Assembly: GCA_027022365.1 (NCBI GenBank)
Contig: JALVYU010000026.1
Coordinates: 124,001-188,000 of the forward strand
Reading direction: 5' to 3'
From: Desulfurococcales archaeon
GTDB taxonomy: Archaea; Thermoproteota; Thermoprotei_A; Sulfolobales; Desulfurococcaceae
Length of the DNA: 64,000 bases
Part shown: positions 52,414-61,215 of the stretch, in pieces
Position numbering within the stretch: position 1 is the first letter of the stretch
Layout of the letters: each line of letters opens with the position of its first letter
Made by a program: the position numbers and the translations under genes
Notes under the pieces: generated by a model
What the model was told of the DNA's origin: nothing
Databases searched by the model: none
Seen by the model: the letters and a program-made list of their open reading frames with translations, nothing else

Positions 52414-53394
52414 ATGACTGGGCAGGCAGTTACATTGTTTATTGAAGCCCTGCTTTATCCCGGCTTACTATTCACAATATTCCTCATTATATTCACACAG
52501 TGGCTTGCAAGAAAGCTTGTTGCGAGAATACAGTTTAGGCGCGGACCCATATATGCTGGTCCGGCAGGCTTTCTCCAGCCAATGGCCGATCTATTGAAGC
52601 TCGTGATGAAGAAGGACTTGATAAACAAGTACAGTATGAAGATCAGTCCTTTAATAGCGGTTGCTATCGGGATAGGTGCATTAATATCAATAACTGTAGC
52701 AACTCCAATAGCGTTTCAGCCCATATATGGAGATTACGACTTTATAGTAATACTTTATCTATTATTGATGGTTCCATTTACGCTAGCGTACTTAGCTGTC
52801 GCCCATCCAAACCCCTACACGGCTATTGGTGCCGGTAGGTTTATAGCGCAGTTGTTTTCAAGCGAGCCGGCATTCGCACTATCTCTTCTCGTACCAGTAA
52901 TAATCGCATCAAAAGAGTTCAGTGCTTCCTATTCTCTATACATGACAAGCATATATTCTGCTTACTTATGGGGTATAAGCTTCTCGAAAACACTAGCTAT
53001 GATACTCGCGGCTATTGCGGGGTTTCTCGGATTACTTGCCGTGCTGATGGTAAAGCCCTTCGATACGCCCGAAGCAGAATCAGAGCTTTATTGGGGCATA
53101 TTTACTGAGCTCGGTGGTCCTAGGCTTGCACTGGCCTTTTTCCTAAAATTTGCGGAGAAGATAGTTTATCCGTTGATCTACTCGCTTTTATTCTTGGGTG
53201 GAATATGGCCAGCGTCTCCTGACAACTGGTTGGCAGGTACAGTTGCTGTGTTATTTAAGACAATCATAGTGTTCATTGCGATAACAGTAATTGATGCTTC
53301 TCTACCTAGGTATAGGCCTGACCAAGCTGTCAAGTTTATGTGGAAATACCTATATCCCATCTCTATAATTGCAATACTACTATCGATTATTTAG
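52414..53394 (+). CDS. NuoH-like subunit (MbhM type)
   Basis: 326 residues from ATG 52414 (GGGGTGG upstream; GTG 52405 is less likely). Eight helices. RIQFRRGPIYAGPAGFLQPMADLLKLVMKKD and the acidic loop PFDTPEAESELYWGIFTELGG are the NuoH signatures. It is the membrane anchor through which redox energy reaches the antiporter module. Last gene of the operon. Confidence 0.92.
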   Translation: MTGQAVTLFIEALLYPGLLFTIFLIIFTQWLARKLVARIQFRRGPIYAGPAGFLQPMADLLKLVMKKDLINKYSMKISPLIAVAIGIGALISITVATPIAFQPIYGDYDFIVILYLLLMVPFTLAYLAVAHPNPYTAIGAGRFIAQLFSSEPAFALSLLVPVIIASKEFSASYSLYMTSIYSAYLWGISFSKTLAMILAAIAGFLGLLAVLMVKPFDTPEAESELYWGIFTELGGPRLALAFFLKFAEKIVYPLIYSLLFLGGIWPASPDNWLAGTVAVLFKTIIVFIAITVIDASLPRYRPDQAVKFMWKYLYPISIIAILLSII

Positions 53395-53867
53395 GAAGAA
53401 TCTTTTCATCAGTAAATTCGGCCTGTACCTAGTATCGACATAGTTAGTTATAGCCATGACGGCTACATGGCATGCTCTGCAATGATAACGTAATCCAGGC
53501 TACGGAAAGCACGGAAAACTGGGGTTTATAATAGAATAGTATGTTTTTGTCAACACATTGTTTCTGAAATTCATCGAATGTATATCAACAGGACTTTTTT
53601 AGGGAAAACCATATAAGCTATGCAATTTATCCAGACGATTTTATCTATACACCAAGAAGGATATACAAGAACGTTGTTAAAGTTTTTATGATAATGTTTG
53701 CGACAATGTTCTAAGCTTATATTTATCCGGGTCTAGGACGTATGCTGACAAGCACCGATAATATCCTCGAATACACTATACCTATGCTTGTTTTTCCTTA
53801 AAAACACTGGAGAGGGCAGAGGAGACGAAAGATAGCAGAAAAGATTAACAACTGAAGGGAATAAGAG
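53395..53867. other. 470-bp intergenic region, no gene seen
   Basis: No ORF with a start and ribosome site, and no RNA fold recognised. Contains AT-rich runs that may include the respiratory operon's terminator and the MFS promoter (for example AAAGTTTTTATGATAATG near 53680). Confidence 0.4.
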
Positions 53868-55073
53868 TTGATACAGCGAAAACTAGCGGCAATGTTATTC
53901 ATAGTCACGGCCTACACTGGTACAGTTGCTTTTAGGTTGAGTATGCCAGCCATAGCTTTTTATGCAAAAAACGTTCTCGAAGCATCAATGTTAGGTATAG
54001 GTCTTCTTACTTCATCCTTCTTTATTGCCCGCGGAATCACGGCAATAATTGCGGGTGGTCTAACGGATAAGCTCGGATCAAAGGTGCTGGTTGCATCGGC
54101 AGCGGGTTTCCTATTGAATGCTCTCGTGGTACAGCTTTACCCCGCTGTACCCAACATATACTGGTTGCTCCTTCTGAGATTTGTACAAGGAGTACTAAAC
54201 GGCTTTGCATGGGTGCCTATACAGGCTCTCCTCGGATTTATAACTAGTAAGAACATACGTGGAAGAATATACTCGATCTACTTTATACTTGGAGCGCTTG
54301 GAGCCCTATCAGGTAATCTCTTATATTCGGTGCTCTCATCAGCGCCGCTAACACGTATACTTATGATCTCATCAATATTCTTCATTATCTCGGGCATCGA
54401 GATAGTACTCGCTAAATCAATGATCGGCGAGAACGTATCGATAGACGGTAGATTCGAGAAGCGCGGCGAGCCAAGCGCAAGACATGCTGTCCAAACAACC
54501 ATCCTGACAATCGTGCCGTTGATACTTGTTGTGCTTTCAAGCAGTATGTTCAGCTCGATACTGAAGGGTGATCTTATATATGTTTACCTCAACGTATACC
54601 TAGGACTATCCAGATCTGCTGCTTCCCTCATAATCGGGTTTGCAGGAGTGATCGTTCTCCCCGTGAACTATATGATCAGTTGGATAGCTGATAAGAAAAG
54701 CAGCAAAATAGCGCTAGAAATAGCATTGACTATGGGCATTCTAGGGGGATTGTTACTATCAACTAGAAATCCCCTACTAGCAGTACCCGGGCTCATCCTT
54801 GCAATGATAGGTGGATCAAGTATTGTACCTGTAACAAGGAAACTAGCCGTTTCGATTAGATCTTATGGTGGAACGAGTATCGGCCTAATAAATACTTCTG
54901 GAAACATCGGCAGCATGGCCGGATCAGCTATCGCAGGCTTATTATTTGATCGTCTAGGCAACATCTATCTCGCCGGAGAACTAGTATTACCTATGATACT
55001 AATGATTCTGCCCCTAGTTATCGCGATTGCCCTTGTCACATTAGCGTTAAAGGAGAATTTCTCTGAGAACTAA
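53868..55073 (+). CDS. MFS transporter (first)
   Basis: 401 residues, about twelve membrane helices. Family features: GGLTDKLGSKVLVASAAGF between helices 2 and 3, and a second half with WIADKKSSKIALEIA. Substrate not readable. TTG 53868 starts the protein. Neighbouring transporters suggest a nutrient uptake or efflux area. No other gene in its transcript. Confidence 0.85.
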   Translation: MIQRKLAAMLFIVTAYTGTVAFRLSMPAIAFYAKNVLEASMLGIGLLTSSFFIARGITAIIAGGLTDKLGSKVLVASAAGFLLNALVVQLYPAVPNIYWLLLLRFVQGVLNGFAWVPIQALLGFITSKNIRGRIYSIYFILGALGALSGNLLYSVLSSAPLTRILMISSIFFIISGIEIVLAKSMIGENVSIDGRFEKRGEPSARHAVQTTILTIVPLILVVLSSSMFSSILKGDLIYVYLNVYLGLSRSAASLIIGFAGVIVLPVNYMISWIADKKSSKIALEIALTMGILGGLLLSTRNPLLAVPGLILAMIGGSSIVPVTRKLAVSIRSYGGTSIGLINTSGNIGSMAGSAIAGLLFDRLGNIYLAGELVLPMILMILPLVIAIALVTLALKENFSEN

Positions 55074-55337
55074 CCATAATTTTTCTCGTCTTACTGAGGA
55101 GCAGGCCTTACTGTTCGGTAAACGTAATATTTTCCTTCTCTAGTCAAATGCATCCCGAATCCCTATATCCTCTAATAAAAAGAAGTGAATCAATTATGGT
55201 TCGCTAGCTACTTCTATGATCTCATAATGTTGCGGTCATGCAATAAACATGCATTCTCACACAAACTAAGGTGGTGCTAGCATATTTTATCTTATTGAGC
55301 ATAATATAGGTACATGATAGAGATCAAGGTGTTATGA

Positions 55338-56954
55338 TTGACGAATAGAGAATCCATTGGGTTCACCGAGGCTTTTAGTATAGGAGTAGGCGGCATGATT
55401 GGCGGAGGAATATTCGCTGTCCTTGGTCTCAGCCTTCAACTAGCAGGCGCTGCTGCGCCAATAGCCTTTCTTATTGCTGGCCTTATAGCATTAGCAACGG
55501 CTTACTCATATTCAAAACTATCTATTAGATACCCCAGCGAGGGAGGAACGATAGAGTACCTGGTAAGGGCTTATGGGAACGGCGTCTTCTCGGGCGGCCT
55601 CAACATAATGTTGCTTGCAAGCTACATCGTTATGATATCGCTCTATAGCTATGCCTTTGGAAGCTATGGAGCAAGCATACTTGGGGGCTCCATACTAGCT
55701 AAACACTTACTGGCAACACTGGCTATAGTCATATTCACAATAATCAATGCCTTGGGGGCGGTGATAACCGGGAGGACCGAGGACGCCCTTGTCTTGTTCA
55801 AGGTGGCGATACTCGTTCTAGTTGTTGGTGCTGGTTTCTCCTTCGTGGACTGGGGGCGGATGTCTCCCTCAAACTGGCCAGGTCCTGTTAACATCATAAC
55901 TGGTGGGATGATCATATTTCTAGCCTATGAGGGCTTCGAACTAATAGCCAACACTGCAAAGGATGTCAGTGACATAAAGGTTTTGCCCAAAGCATTCATA
56001 TCAGCCGTGGTATTCGTAACAACAATTTACGTCCTAGTAGCGATCGTCACGGCCGGTACACTGACCCCACAACAAGTCGCTGTCGCCAGAGACTATGCAC
56101 TAGCCATGGCGGCTAAACCGGCCCTCGGCGAGCTAGGCTTTCTACTCATAGTTGTAGCAGCTCTTGCATCAACTAGTAGCGCCATCAATGCTACGCTTTA
56201 CGGCACAGCAAGGGCTAGCTATATTGTCGCTAAATATGGCCAGCTACCAAAGATCGTTGAGAAGAGAGTATGGAGAAACGCCTACGAGGGACTAATACTG
56301 ATCAGTATCCTCAGCGTCATAATGGTTAACACTACAAGCCTAGAAGCAATAAGTGCGGCTGGTAGTGGAGGCTTCCTAACGATCTTCATGATGGTTAATT
56401 TCGCTGCCTATAAGCTCCGTAGAGAAACAGGCGCAAATAAATACATAACGTTGCTTGGAGGCTTCGCAACACTATTTGCTCTGGCCCTGCTCGTCCTTAG
56501 GATGATCCAGCTTGCCCCGACGAAACTATCCGTGTTCATAACGCTCCTCGTTCTCTCGTTCCTCATAGAATACATCATACGCCGCACGACAGGCAGGGAG
56601 ATATCGAAATACATAGACCCGGATCTCGAGAAGCGCGAGAAACACATAAGGAGCTGGCACGAGTGGATACACAGGGTTATCAAGGAGATCCTCGAGGAAT
56701 TCAGAGATGCGGAGATATATATTGTCGGAAGCATTGCTAGGGGAGAAATACATAGATCCCACGATGTCGACGTAATGATTGTTAGTAGTAAGGTCCCGGC
56801 AGACAAGAATGAGAGGCTAAAGAAGAAGCTAGAGCTCATGACTATTAAACCCCATCTTAGAGAGTACCCTGTCGACATACATTTGGTGAGGCCAGAAGAA
56901 AAAGAGGAGTGGCTCAAGAAACAACACAAAAAACTAGAATCAAAGGAAGCATAG
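55338..56954 (+). CDS. APC-family amino acid permease fused to a C-terminal nucleotidyltransferase domain
   Basis: 538 residues. Residues 1 to about 420 form an APC permease with about twelve helices (GVGGMIGGGIFAVLG in helix 1, FLAYEGFELIANTAKDV). A charged linker follows, then a soluble domain from about 445. It carries GSIARG (464-469) and HDVDV with Asp476 and Asp478, the G-S-x(9-12)-D-x-D core of minimal nucleotidyltransferases, followed by an acid-basic tail. TTG 55338 begins the protein. Possible regulatory nucleotidylation of the transporter or sensing of a nucleotide is inference. Confidence 0.85.
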   Translation: MTNRESIGFTEAFSIGVGGMIGGGIFAVLGLSLQLAGAAAPIAFLIAGLIALATAYSYSKLSIRYPSEGGTIEYLVRAYGNGVFSGGLNIMLLASYIVMISLYSYAFGSYGASILGGSILAKHLLATLAIVIFTIINALGAVITGRTEDALVLFKVAILVLVVGAGFSFVDWGRMSPSNWPGPVNIITGGMIIFLAYEGFELIANTAKDVSDIKVLPKAFISAVVFVTTIYVLVAIVTAGTLTPQQVAVARDYALAMAAKPALGELGFLLIVVAALASTSSAINATLYGTARASYIVAKYGQLPKIVEKRVWRNAYEGLILISILSVIMVNTTSLEAISAAGSGGFLTIFMMVNFAAYKLRRETGANKYITLLGGFATLFALALLVLRMIQLAPTKLSVFITLLVLSFLIEYIIRRTTGREISKYIDPDLEKREKHIRSWHEWIHRVIKEILEEFRDAEIYIVGSIARGEIHRSHDVDVMIVSSKVPADKNERLKKKLELMTIKPHLREYPVDIHLVRPEEKEEWLKKQHKKLESKEA

Positions 56955-57065
56955 TGAGTAGGCATTCCATCAAGAATTTATTTGTTATCCTTCAATTAAT
57001 TCGTATCCGGAGAAACATATGCATGTATCTATGATATAGGATAAATAGGGTAAGGTTGATGAGAT

Positions 57066-58277
57066 ATGGCAAAGCCCAGGGGACTAGTTGTAGGCCTGGA
57101 CTTGCTGTTCATGAGCGTTAACTTCAGCGCACTAACACTGTTTGCCGCACTCAGTACGTATATATCAAGCTCTATCGGTATCGATAAGTTCACCGAGTGG
57201 CTGGCGTCAGCCGTTTATAGCGCTGGTATATTCGCCGCGTTTTTCATCGGCCACTCGAGATACACGGAAGAACATCCCAGGAAGACAGTGTTCATCGCAG
57301 CCATACTGGCGTCAATACCCCAGTTCCTCATACCATACTCCATAAATCCATGGGAAGTGGTCATCTTGAGATTCATACAGGGAATGGTTATGATGGCGTT
57401 GCCGATATTCTCATCACAGGTCGGACTATTGTTTGCTGAGGCTCGACCATTAGCGCTGGGCATAATATTGTCGGGAATATTCGTCGGAGGCCTAATAGGC
57501 TCCAGTGTAGGCCCTCTACTGGCAACAAGCATAGGCTGGAGAGCCACCTACATATTGTTCGGTATCGCAATGTTAATAGCGGCATTCATATGGATCGGAC
57601 TGACGCCGTGTGACGCACTACCGGTTCACAAAGAAGTTAAGACCGAGAAACGCGTTAGTGTATGGAAAGACCCGTTCACAATCCTCTGGGGCTTCTCGTT
57701 CTTCCCAGCAATATGGATAATCTTCACACTGGCACCACTGATCTCATTCATAGTTGAGAGTATGGGTGCCCCTTGCAGCGTTAATAAGCTGTCCTCAACG
57801 GTGCTTGAAGCATCCTATCTCAGCTGGTCTATAATCATAGGCGGAGTAGCATATGCCTTAGCCCGTCGCAAAACCGGGACGCCGCACAACATGTTCAATA
57901 CGTTTGCATCAGTACAGCTGTTCTGCTTCATAGTAACGTTCGTAGGAGTACTGATCGTTATGAACTCCCGTAACGTCGCTATGTTATTGGCGGGACTAGT
58001 ACTTGTAGCAATGATTCAGGGAACAGGCCCTACATTCTGGTCGGCGCCATCAACGGCGTACCCTGAAGACCTAGCGATAAGAGCAGGATATGCTCTCGGT
58101 TTGATCTCCAACTCTGCCGCATTGGTCGGCCCTATGACATCTGTCGCAGTGCACAGCGTCACTGCTGTTTGGGGTATAATACTGTTCATGGCGATACTCG
58201 GTGCGGTACTGACATTCATTGGTATGAAGATGAAACTACCCATCGAGAAATACGGTTCTGAAAACCGAGTAGAATGA
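57066..58277 (+). CDS. MFS transporter (second)
   Basis: 403 residues, about twelve helices. GHSRYTEEHPRKTVFIAAILASIPQ and LRFIQGMVMMALPIFSSQVGLLFAEARPLALGIILSG fit MFS; the second half holds LARRKTGTPHNMFN. Not closely similar to the first MFS protein by eye, so probably not a recent duplicate. ATG 57066 follows GGTTGATGAG. Substrate unknown. Confidence 0.85.
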   Translation: MAKPRGLVVGLDLLFMSVNFSALTLFAALSTYISSSIGIDKFTEWLASAVYSAGIFAAFFIGHSRYTEEHPRKTVFIAAILASIPQFLIPYSINPWEVVILRFIQGMVMMALPIFSSQVGLLFAEARPLALGIILSGIFVGGLIGSSVGPLLATSIGWRATYILFGIAMLIAAFIWIGLTPCDALPVHKEVKTEKRVSVWKDPFTILWGFSFFPAIWIIFTLAPLISFIVESMGAPCSVNKLSSTVLEASYLSWSIIIGGVAYALARRKTGTPHNMFNTFASVQLFCFIVTFVGVLIVMNSRNVAMLLAGLVLVAMIQGTGPTFWSAPSTAYPEDLAIRAGYALGLISNSAALVGPMTSVAVHSVTAVWGIILFMAILGAVLTFIGMKMKLPIEKYGSENRVE

Positions 58278-58316
58278 ATAAGATCTACATAAACATAACA
58301 TAAACGTTTTTATCAA

Positions 58317-58880
58317 TTATTTCTCGGTCTTCATTGTTTCACGTAGGAAGAATGGGATAAATGATATACTTGAAAGTATCTCTGGAATAGCGGCGCCGGG
58401 CGGAAGATGATATGCGAAGTGAAGCATCCATATTACGACATCTATAATAGCAATAATAAACGCTGGCAAGGAAACATGGATGTAGCCATAGGATGTCAGG
58501 TAAGCAATTATCGCTAGGAAAAACGCGACCGATACGATGAAATGAATGTATCCATACGATTCATTCAGGACACCTATGAGGATTAATGTGAACCCGGCAA
58601 TACACAATATGAGCCTATTTACTGCTCTGATGCCCTGGGATAATGCGGTTGCCAAACCGAGTAGATATCCTCCGAGCGCTAGTCCCGAATTGAAGATTGG
58701 TGCTGAACATATATGCTCCATCTCGCCTAGGTCGCTGAGAGCATTTGACCATATACTAAACCAAGGTGCACGTATTACAGCCAGTATTATCGCTATGTAT
58801 GGAGCCAATATTGAGGATATTGCGATGACTTTGAAAACATTGTCTCGTGTGATGAGAAGGTGTTCGGTGGGATTGTTCAT
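58317..58880 (-). CDS. DUF998-like membrane protein
   Basis: 187 residues with six membrane helices. WFSIWSNALSDLGEMEH near the N-terminus and the regularly spaced helices resemble DUF998 (PF06197). Function unknown. It follows the secreted-protein gene on the same strand by 12 bp and may be co-transcribed. Confidence 0.65.
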   Translation of the reverse strand: MNNPTEHLLITRDNVFKVIAISSILAPYIAIILAVIRAPWFSIWSNALSDLGEMEHICSAPIFNSGLALGGYLLGLATALSQGIRAVNRLILCIAGFTLILIGVLNESYGYIHFIVSVAFFLAIIAYLTSYGYIHVSLPAFIIAIIDVVIWMLHFAYHLPPGAAIPEILSSISFIPFFLRETMKTEK

Positions 58881-58892
58881 AGTTTATACCCG

Positions 58893-60113
58893 TCATATTT
58901 TTTCTATTAATAACGTTATAAGGTATGCCATCAGCACAATTGCTACTACTAGTGCAATATTGATTATTATTATTTGAAATGCTGTGGCTGGCCCCGTCTT
59001 TTTATGCACTATGAATGTTATGTCCAAGTTCTTGACAAGCTTAACCCTTGTATCGCTACTCGGTGTCTGGATGAGTATATGCTTTATTTCCTTCATAGGT
59101 ATTGGTTTCGATATCAGGACATAGTAGTTTGACGAAAAAATTTTCTTCCCATAAATTGGCGACGCGGTTGTGCCGTTCTTGTATATAATTACTAATCTGT
59201 AGCTTTGTTTTACGGGAGCGGGGCCACTAATATTCTCTTCTTCGATCACAATACGTAAAGGAGATGTAGAAGAGCCTACTAGGTTTACCCTTATTTGCTT
59301 GTCCTGATGCTGTAGGGAGACATTGATAGGTGCTGAAGATATAAATGCTATTTTCCCAATTATCTCGGGTTTTCTACGTTCTATGAGTAATCCAGTAGAG
59401 TAATGTGCTCCGAAACCCGGGTTATCAGTGGTTATCTCGACTTCCGATTCAACGAGTAAATTGGTATTATTCTTGTTATCTTTTTGGTAATACATGTAGT
59501 ATTCGTATAGTGGTGTGCCTGTTAGCATGTCGCTGTACGAAGCATAAATGAATCTCTCAACAACTTTATCGTGGCGGTAAGTGTAGGAGTATCTTGTTTC
59601 GAGGCAGTATGTGTTCTTATAATATGCTACAACCGTTGCGTTGGGCTTCGTAACCCATTTAGGCCATATGAAGGGCTTAGACGCAAGTTTTATCTGTACA
59701 TTACCTGTTATATTGGTTAGCTGTAGGATCAATGGGATCATGGTTCTGTTCTTAGTAGTGATGTATTCATGTAGATGTGCTATCTGAGCGTTTACGGTTA
59801 TACTTGGTATTCCAGCTATTTTCGTTATACTTATATTGATCAGCGATACTGATACCGGTGTAACCATATTTTTTCCTAGAGGACCTACAAGGAGCTTGTA
59901 TTTCATGATTATTTCAAATCCTTTAGGTGATACAAGCCCGAGTAGTACGGGGACAAGTGGCTTGCCCGAATATATTATTCTGAAATACCCCCGATACAGG
60001 TAGTAGCCAATGTATAGTGTACTCTTATCCGTGCCTCCATACACTAACAAATTCGTGAGACTTCCGAGAATGATCAGGGCAAGCAATAATATGGTTAAAA
60101 TGTTTTTGGACAA
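58893..60113 (-). CDS. Secreted, membrane-anchored protein of unknown function
   Basis: 406 residues with an N-terminal signal-like helix (ILTILLLALIILGSL), a beta-rich extracellular part with many N-glycosylation sequons, and a C-terminal membrane helix (IIIINIALVVAIVLMAYLITLLI). Similar in plan but not in sequence to the surface protein at 18948. TTG 60113 with AAGGGGA upstream. Possible S-layer-associated protein. Confidence 0.65.
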   Translation of the reverse strand: MSKNILTILLLALIILGSLTNLLVYGGTDKSTLYIGYYLYRGYFRIIYSGKPLVPVLLGLVSPKGFEIIMKYKLLVGPLGKNMVTPVSVSLINISITKIAGIPSITVNAQIAHLHEYITTKNRTMIPLILQLTNITGNVQIKLASKPFIWPKWVTKPNATVVAYYKNTYCLETRYSYTYRHDKVVERFIYASYSDMLTGTPLYEYYMYYQKDNKNNTNLLVESEVEITTDNPGFGAHYSTGLLIERRKPEIIGKIAFISSAPINVSLQHQDKQIRVNLVGSSTSPLRIVIEEENISGPAPVKQSYRLVIIYKNGTTASPIYGKKIFSSNYYVLISKPIPMKEIKHILIQTPSSDTRVKLVKNLDITFIVHKKTGPATAFQIIIINIALVVAIVLMAYLITLLIEKI

Positions 60114-60248
60114 ATTATTCCCCTTAACTAATGGTTATTCGGTTAAGGGCCCACCTCCTCACAGCCGTCCACGGCTCGGCTATGCGGGCAAACATTCATC
60201 AATAATATTATCAATAATACTAACAATTTATTAGTGTAGGGGGACCAG

Positions 60249-61046
60249 GTGGTATCCGTGTTTAATATAGAAGGATTAAGAGTGATAATTACTGCATCAA
60301 GTAGAGGTATAGGCTTCGGTATTGCCAAGGTATTAGTCAGGGAAGGGGCCAGGGTAGTGATCTCTTCTAGGAATAAGGAGAGGCTGTATAGGGCGCTACA
60401 TGAGCTTAACAATATAGGCTCTGGAGAGGCCTATGCTGTACAGGCTGATCTCACTCGCCGAGAAGATATTGAGAGATTAGTCGAAGAATCCCTGGATAAG
60501 CTTGGCGGGCTAGATGCCATAGTCTATGTTACTGGGCCCCCTAGGCCAGGGAGATTCCAAGACCTTGGACTCGATGATTGGGAATACGGTGTCAGACTGC
60601 TGGTAATGAGCGCGGTCTGGCTTACTTATTACTCCCTGCCCTACATACTGGAGTCGGCTAATCCTTCTATAGTATATGTCACGAGCGTCGCTGTAAGGGA
60701 GCCTATCGAGACCATTGCTTTGTCTAATACGCTGAGAATAAGTGTTCATGGTCTCGTAAAGACACTTGCAAGAGAACTTGGAAGGAAAGGTGTGAGAGTC
60801 AACGCGGTGCTCCCTGGGTACATATACACGGATAGGATCAGGGAGATCGCGTCCGATAAGGCTGTGAGAACCGGGAAATCTGAAGAAGAAATAATCAATG
60901 ATATGATCAAAGAAGTGCCTCTCGGCAGGATAGGTAGACCCGAAGAAGTGGGTTATCTTGTCGCTTTCCTGCTGAGCAATTACGCATCTTATATCAATGG
61001 TGCATCTATACCTATAGATGGAGGGCTCCTTAAGTCGGTGTTTTGA
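60249..61046 (+). CDS. SDR-family oxidoreductase lacking the usual Tyr-Lys pair
   Basis: 265 residues. Rossmann motif ITASSRGIGFGIAKVL, VYVTGPPRPG (the NNAG position), catalytic Ser region VYVTSVAV, and PGYIYTDR and IDGG near the end. The catalytic YxxxK is replaced by SNTLR (Ser and Arg), so activity as a standard dehydrogenase is questionable. A few archaeal SDR subfamilies show this. GTG 60249 has GGGGGACCAGGTG just upstream. Confidence 0.8.
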   Translation: MVSVFNIEGLRVIITASSRGIGFGIAKVLVREGARVVISSRNKERLYRALHELNNIGSGEAYAVQADLTRREDIERLVEESLDKLGGLDAIVYVTGPPRPGRFQDLGLDDWEYGVRLLVMSAVWLTYYSLPYILESANPSIVYVTSVAVREPIETIALSNTLRISVHGLVKTLARELGRKGVRVNAVLPGYIYTDRIREIASDKAVRTGKSEEEIINDMIKEVPLGRIGRPEEVGYLVAFLLSNYASYINGASIPIDGGLLKSVF

Positions 61047-61159
61047 TCGGACAATACCAGCCTAAACATTATGAGACTTGATCGGAAAACATATTTTGTC
61101 GGGTGCTGAGCGGCTGGTACCTGATTCTAATGATGAACAACACCTAGGCTAAGCATGGG

Positions 61160-61211
61160 ATGATGAGGCCGGCCTGTCCCTAGTGATGGGGAGGGCCTTG
61201 GCCTCTGCTGA
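61160..61211 (+). ncRNA. Candidate box C/D small RNA
   Basis: Boxes in order: C ATGATGA (61160-61166), C' GTGATGG (61183-61189) preceded by CTAG as a weak D', and D CTGA (61208-61211). Flanking GGG (before C) and CCC (after D) can close a terminal stem, as in C/D RNAs. Lies in the convergent gap between the SDR and RsmB-like genes. The second guide ends GGCCTCTG; the target was not identified. Confidence 0.55.
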
Positions 61212-61215
61212 CCCT

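Noticed and set aside
56408-56965. 185-aa minus-strand ORF opposite the permease-NTase gene
   Set aside because: Antisense to a clear domain region, Ser-rich shadow composition, no ribosome site.
60155-60200. GC-rich hairpin (AGCCGT/ACGGCT) between the secreted protein and SDR genes
   Set aside because: A single 6-bp stem without larger fold or box motifs. Not enough for an RNA gene call.
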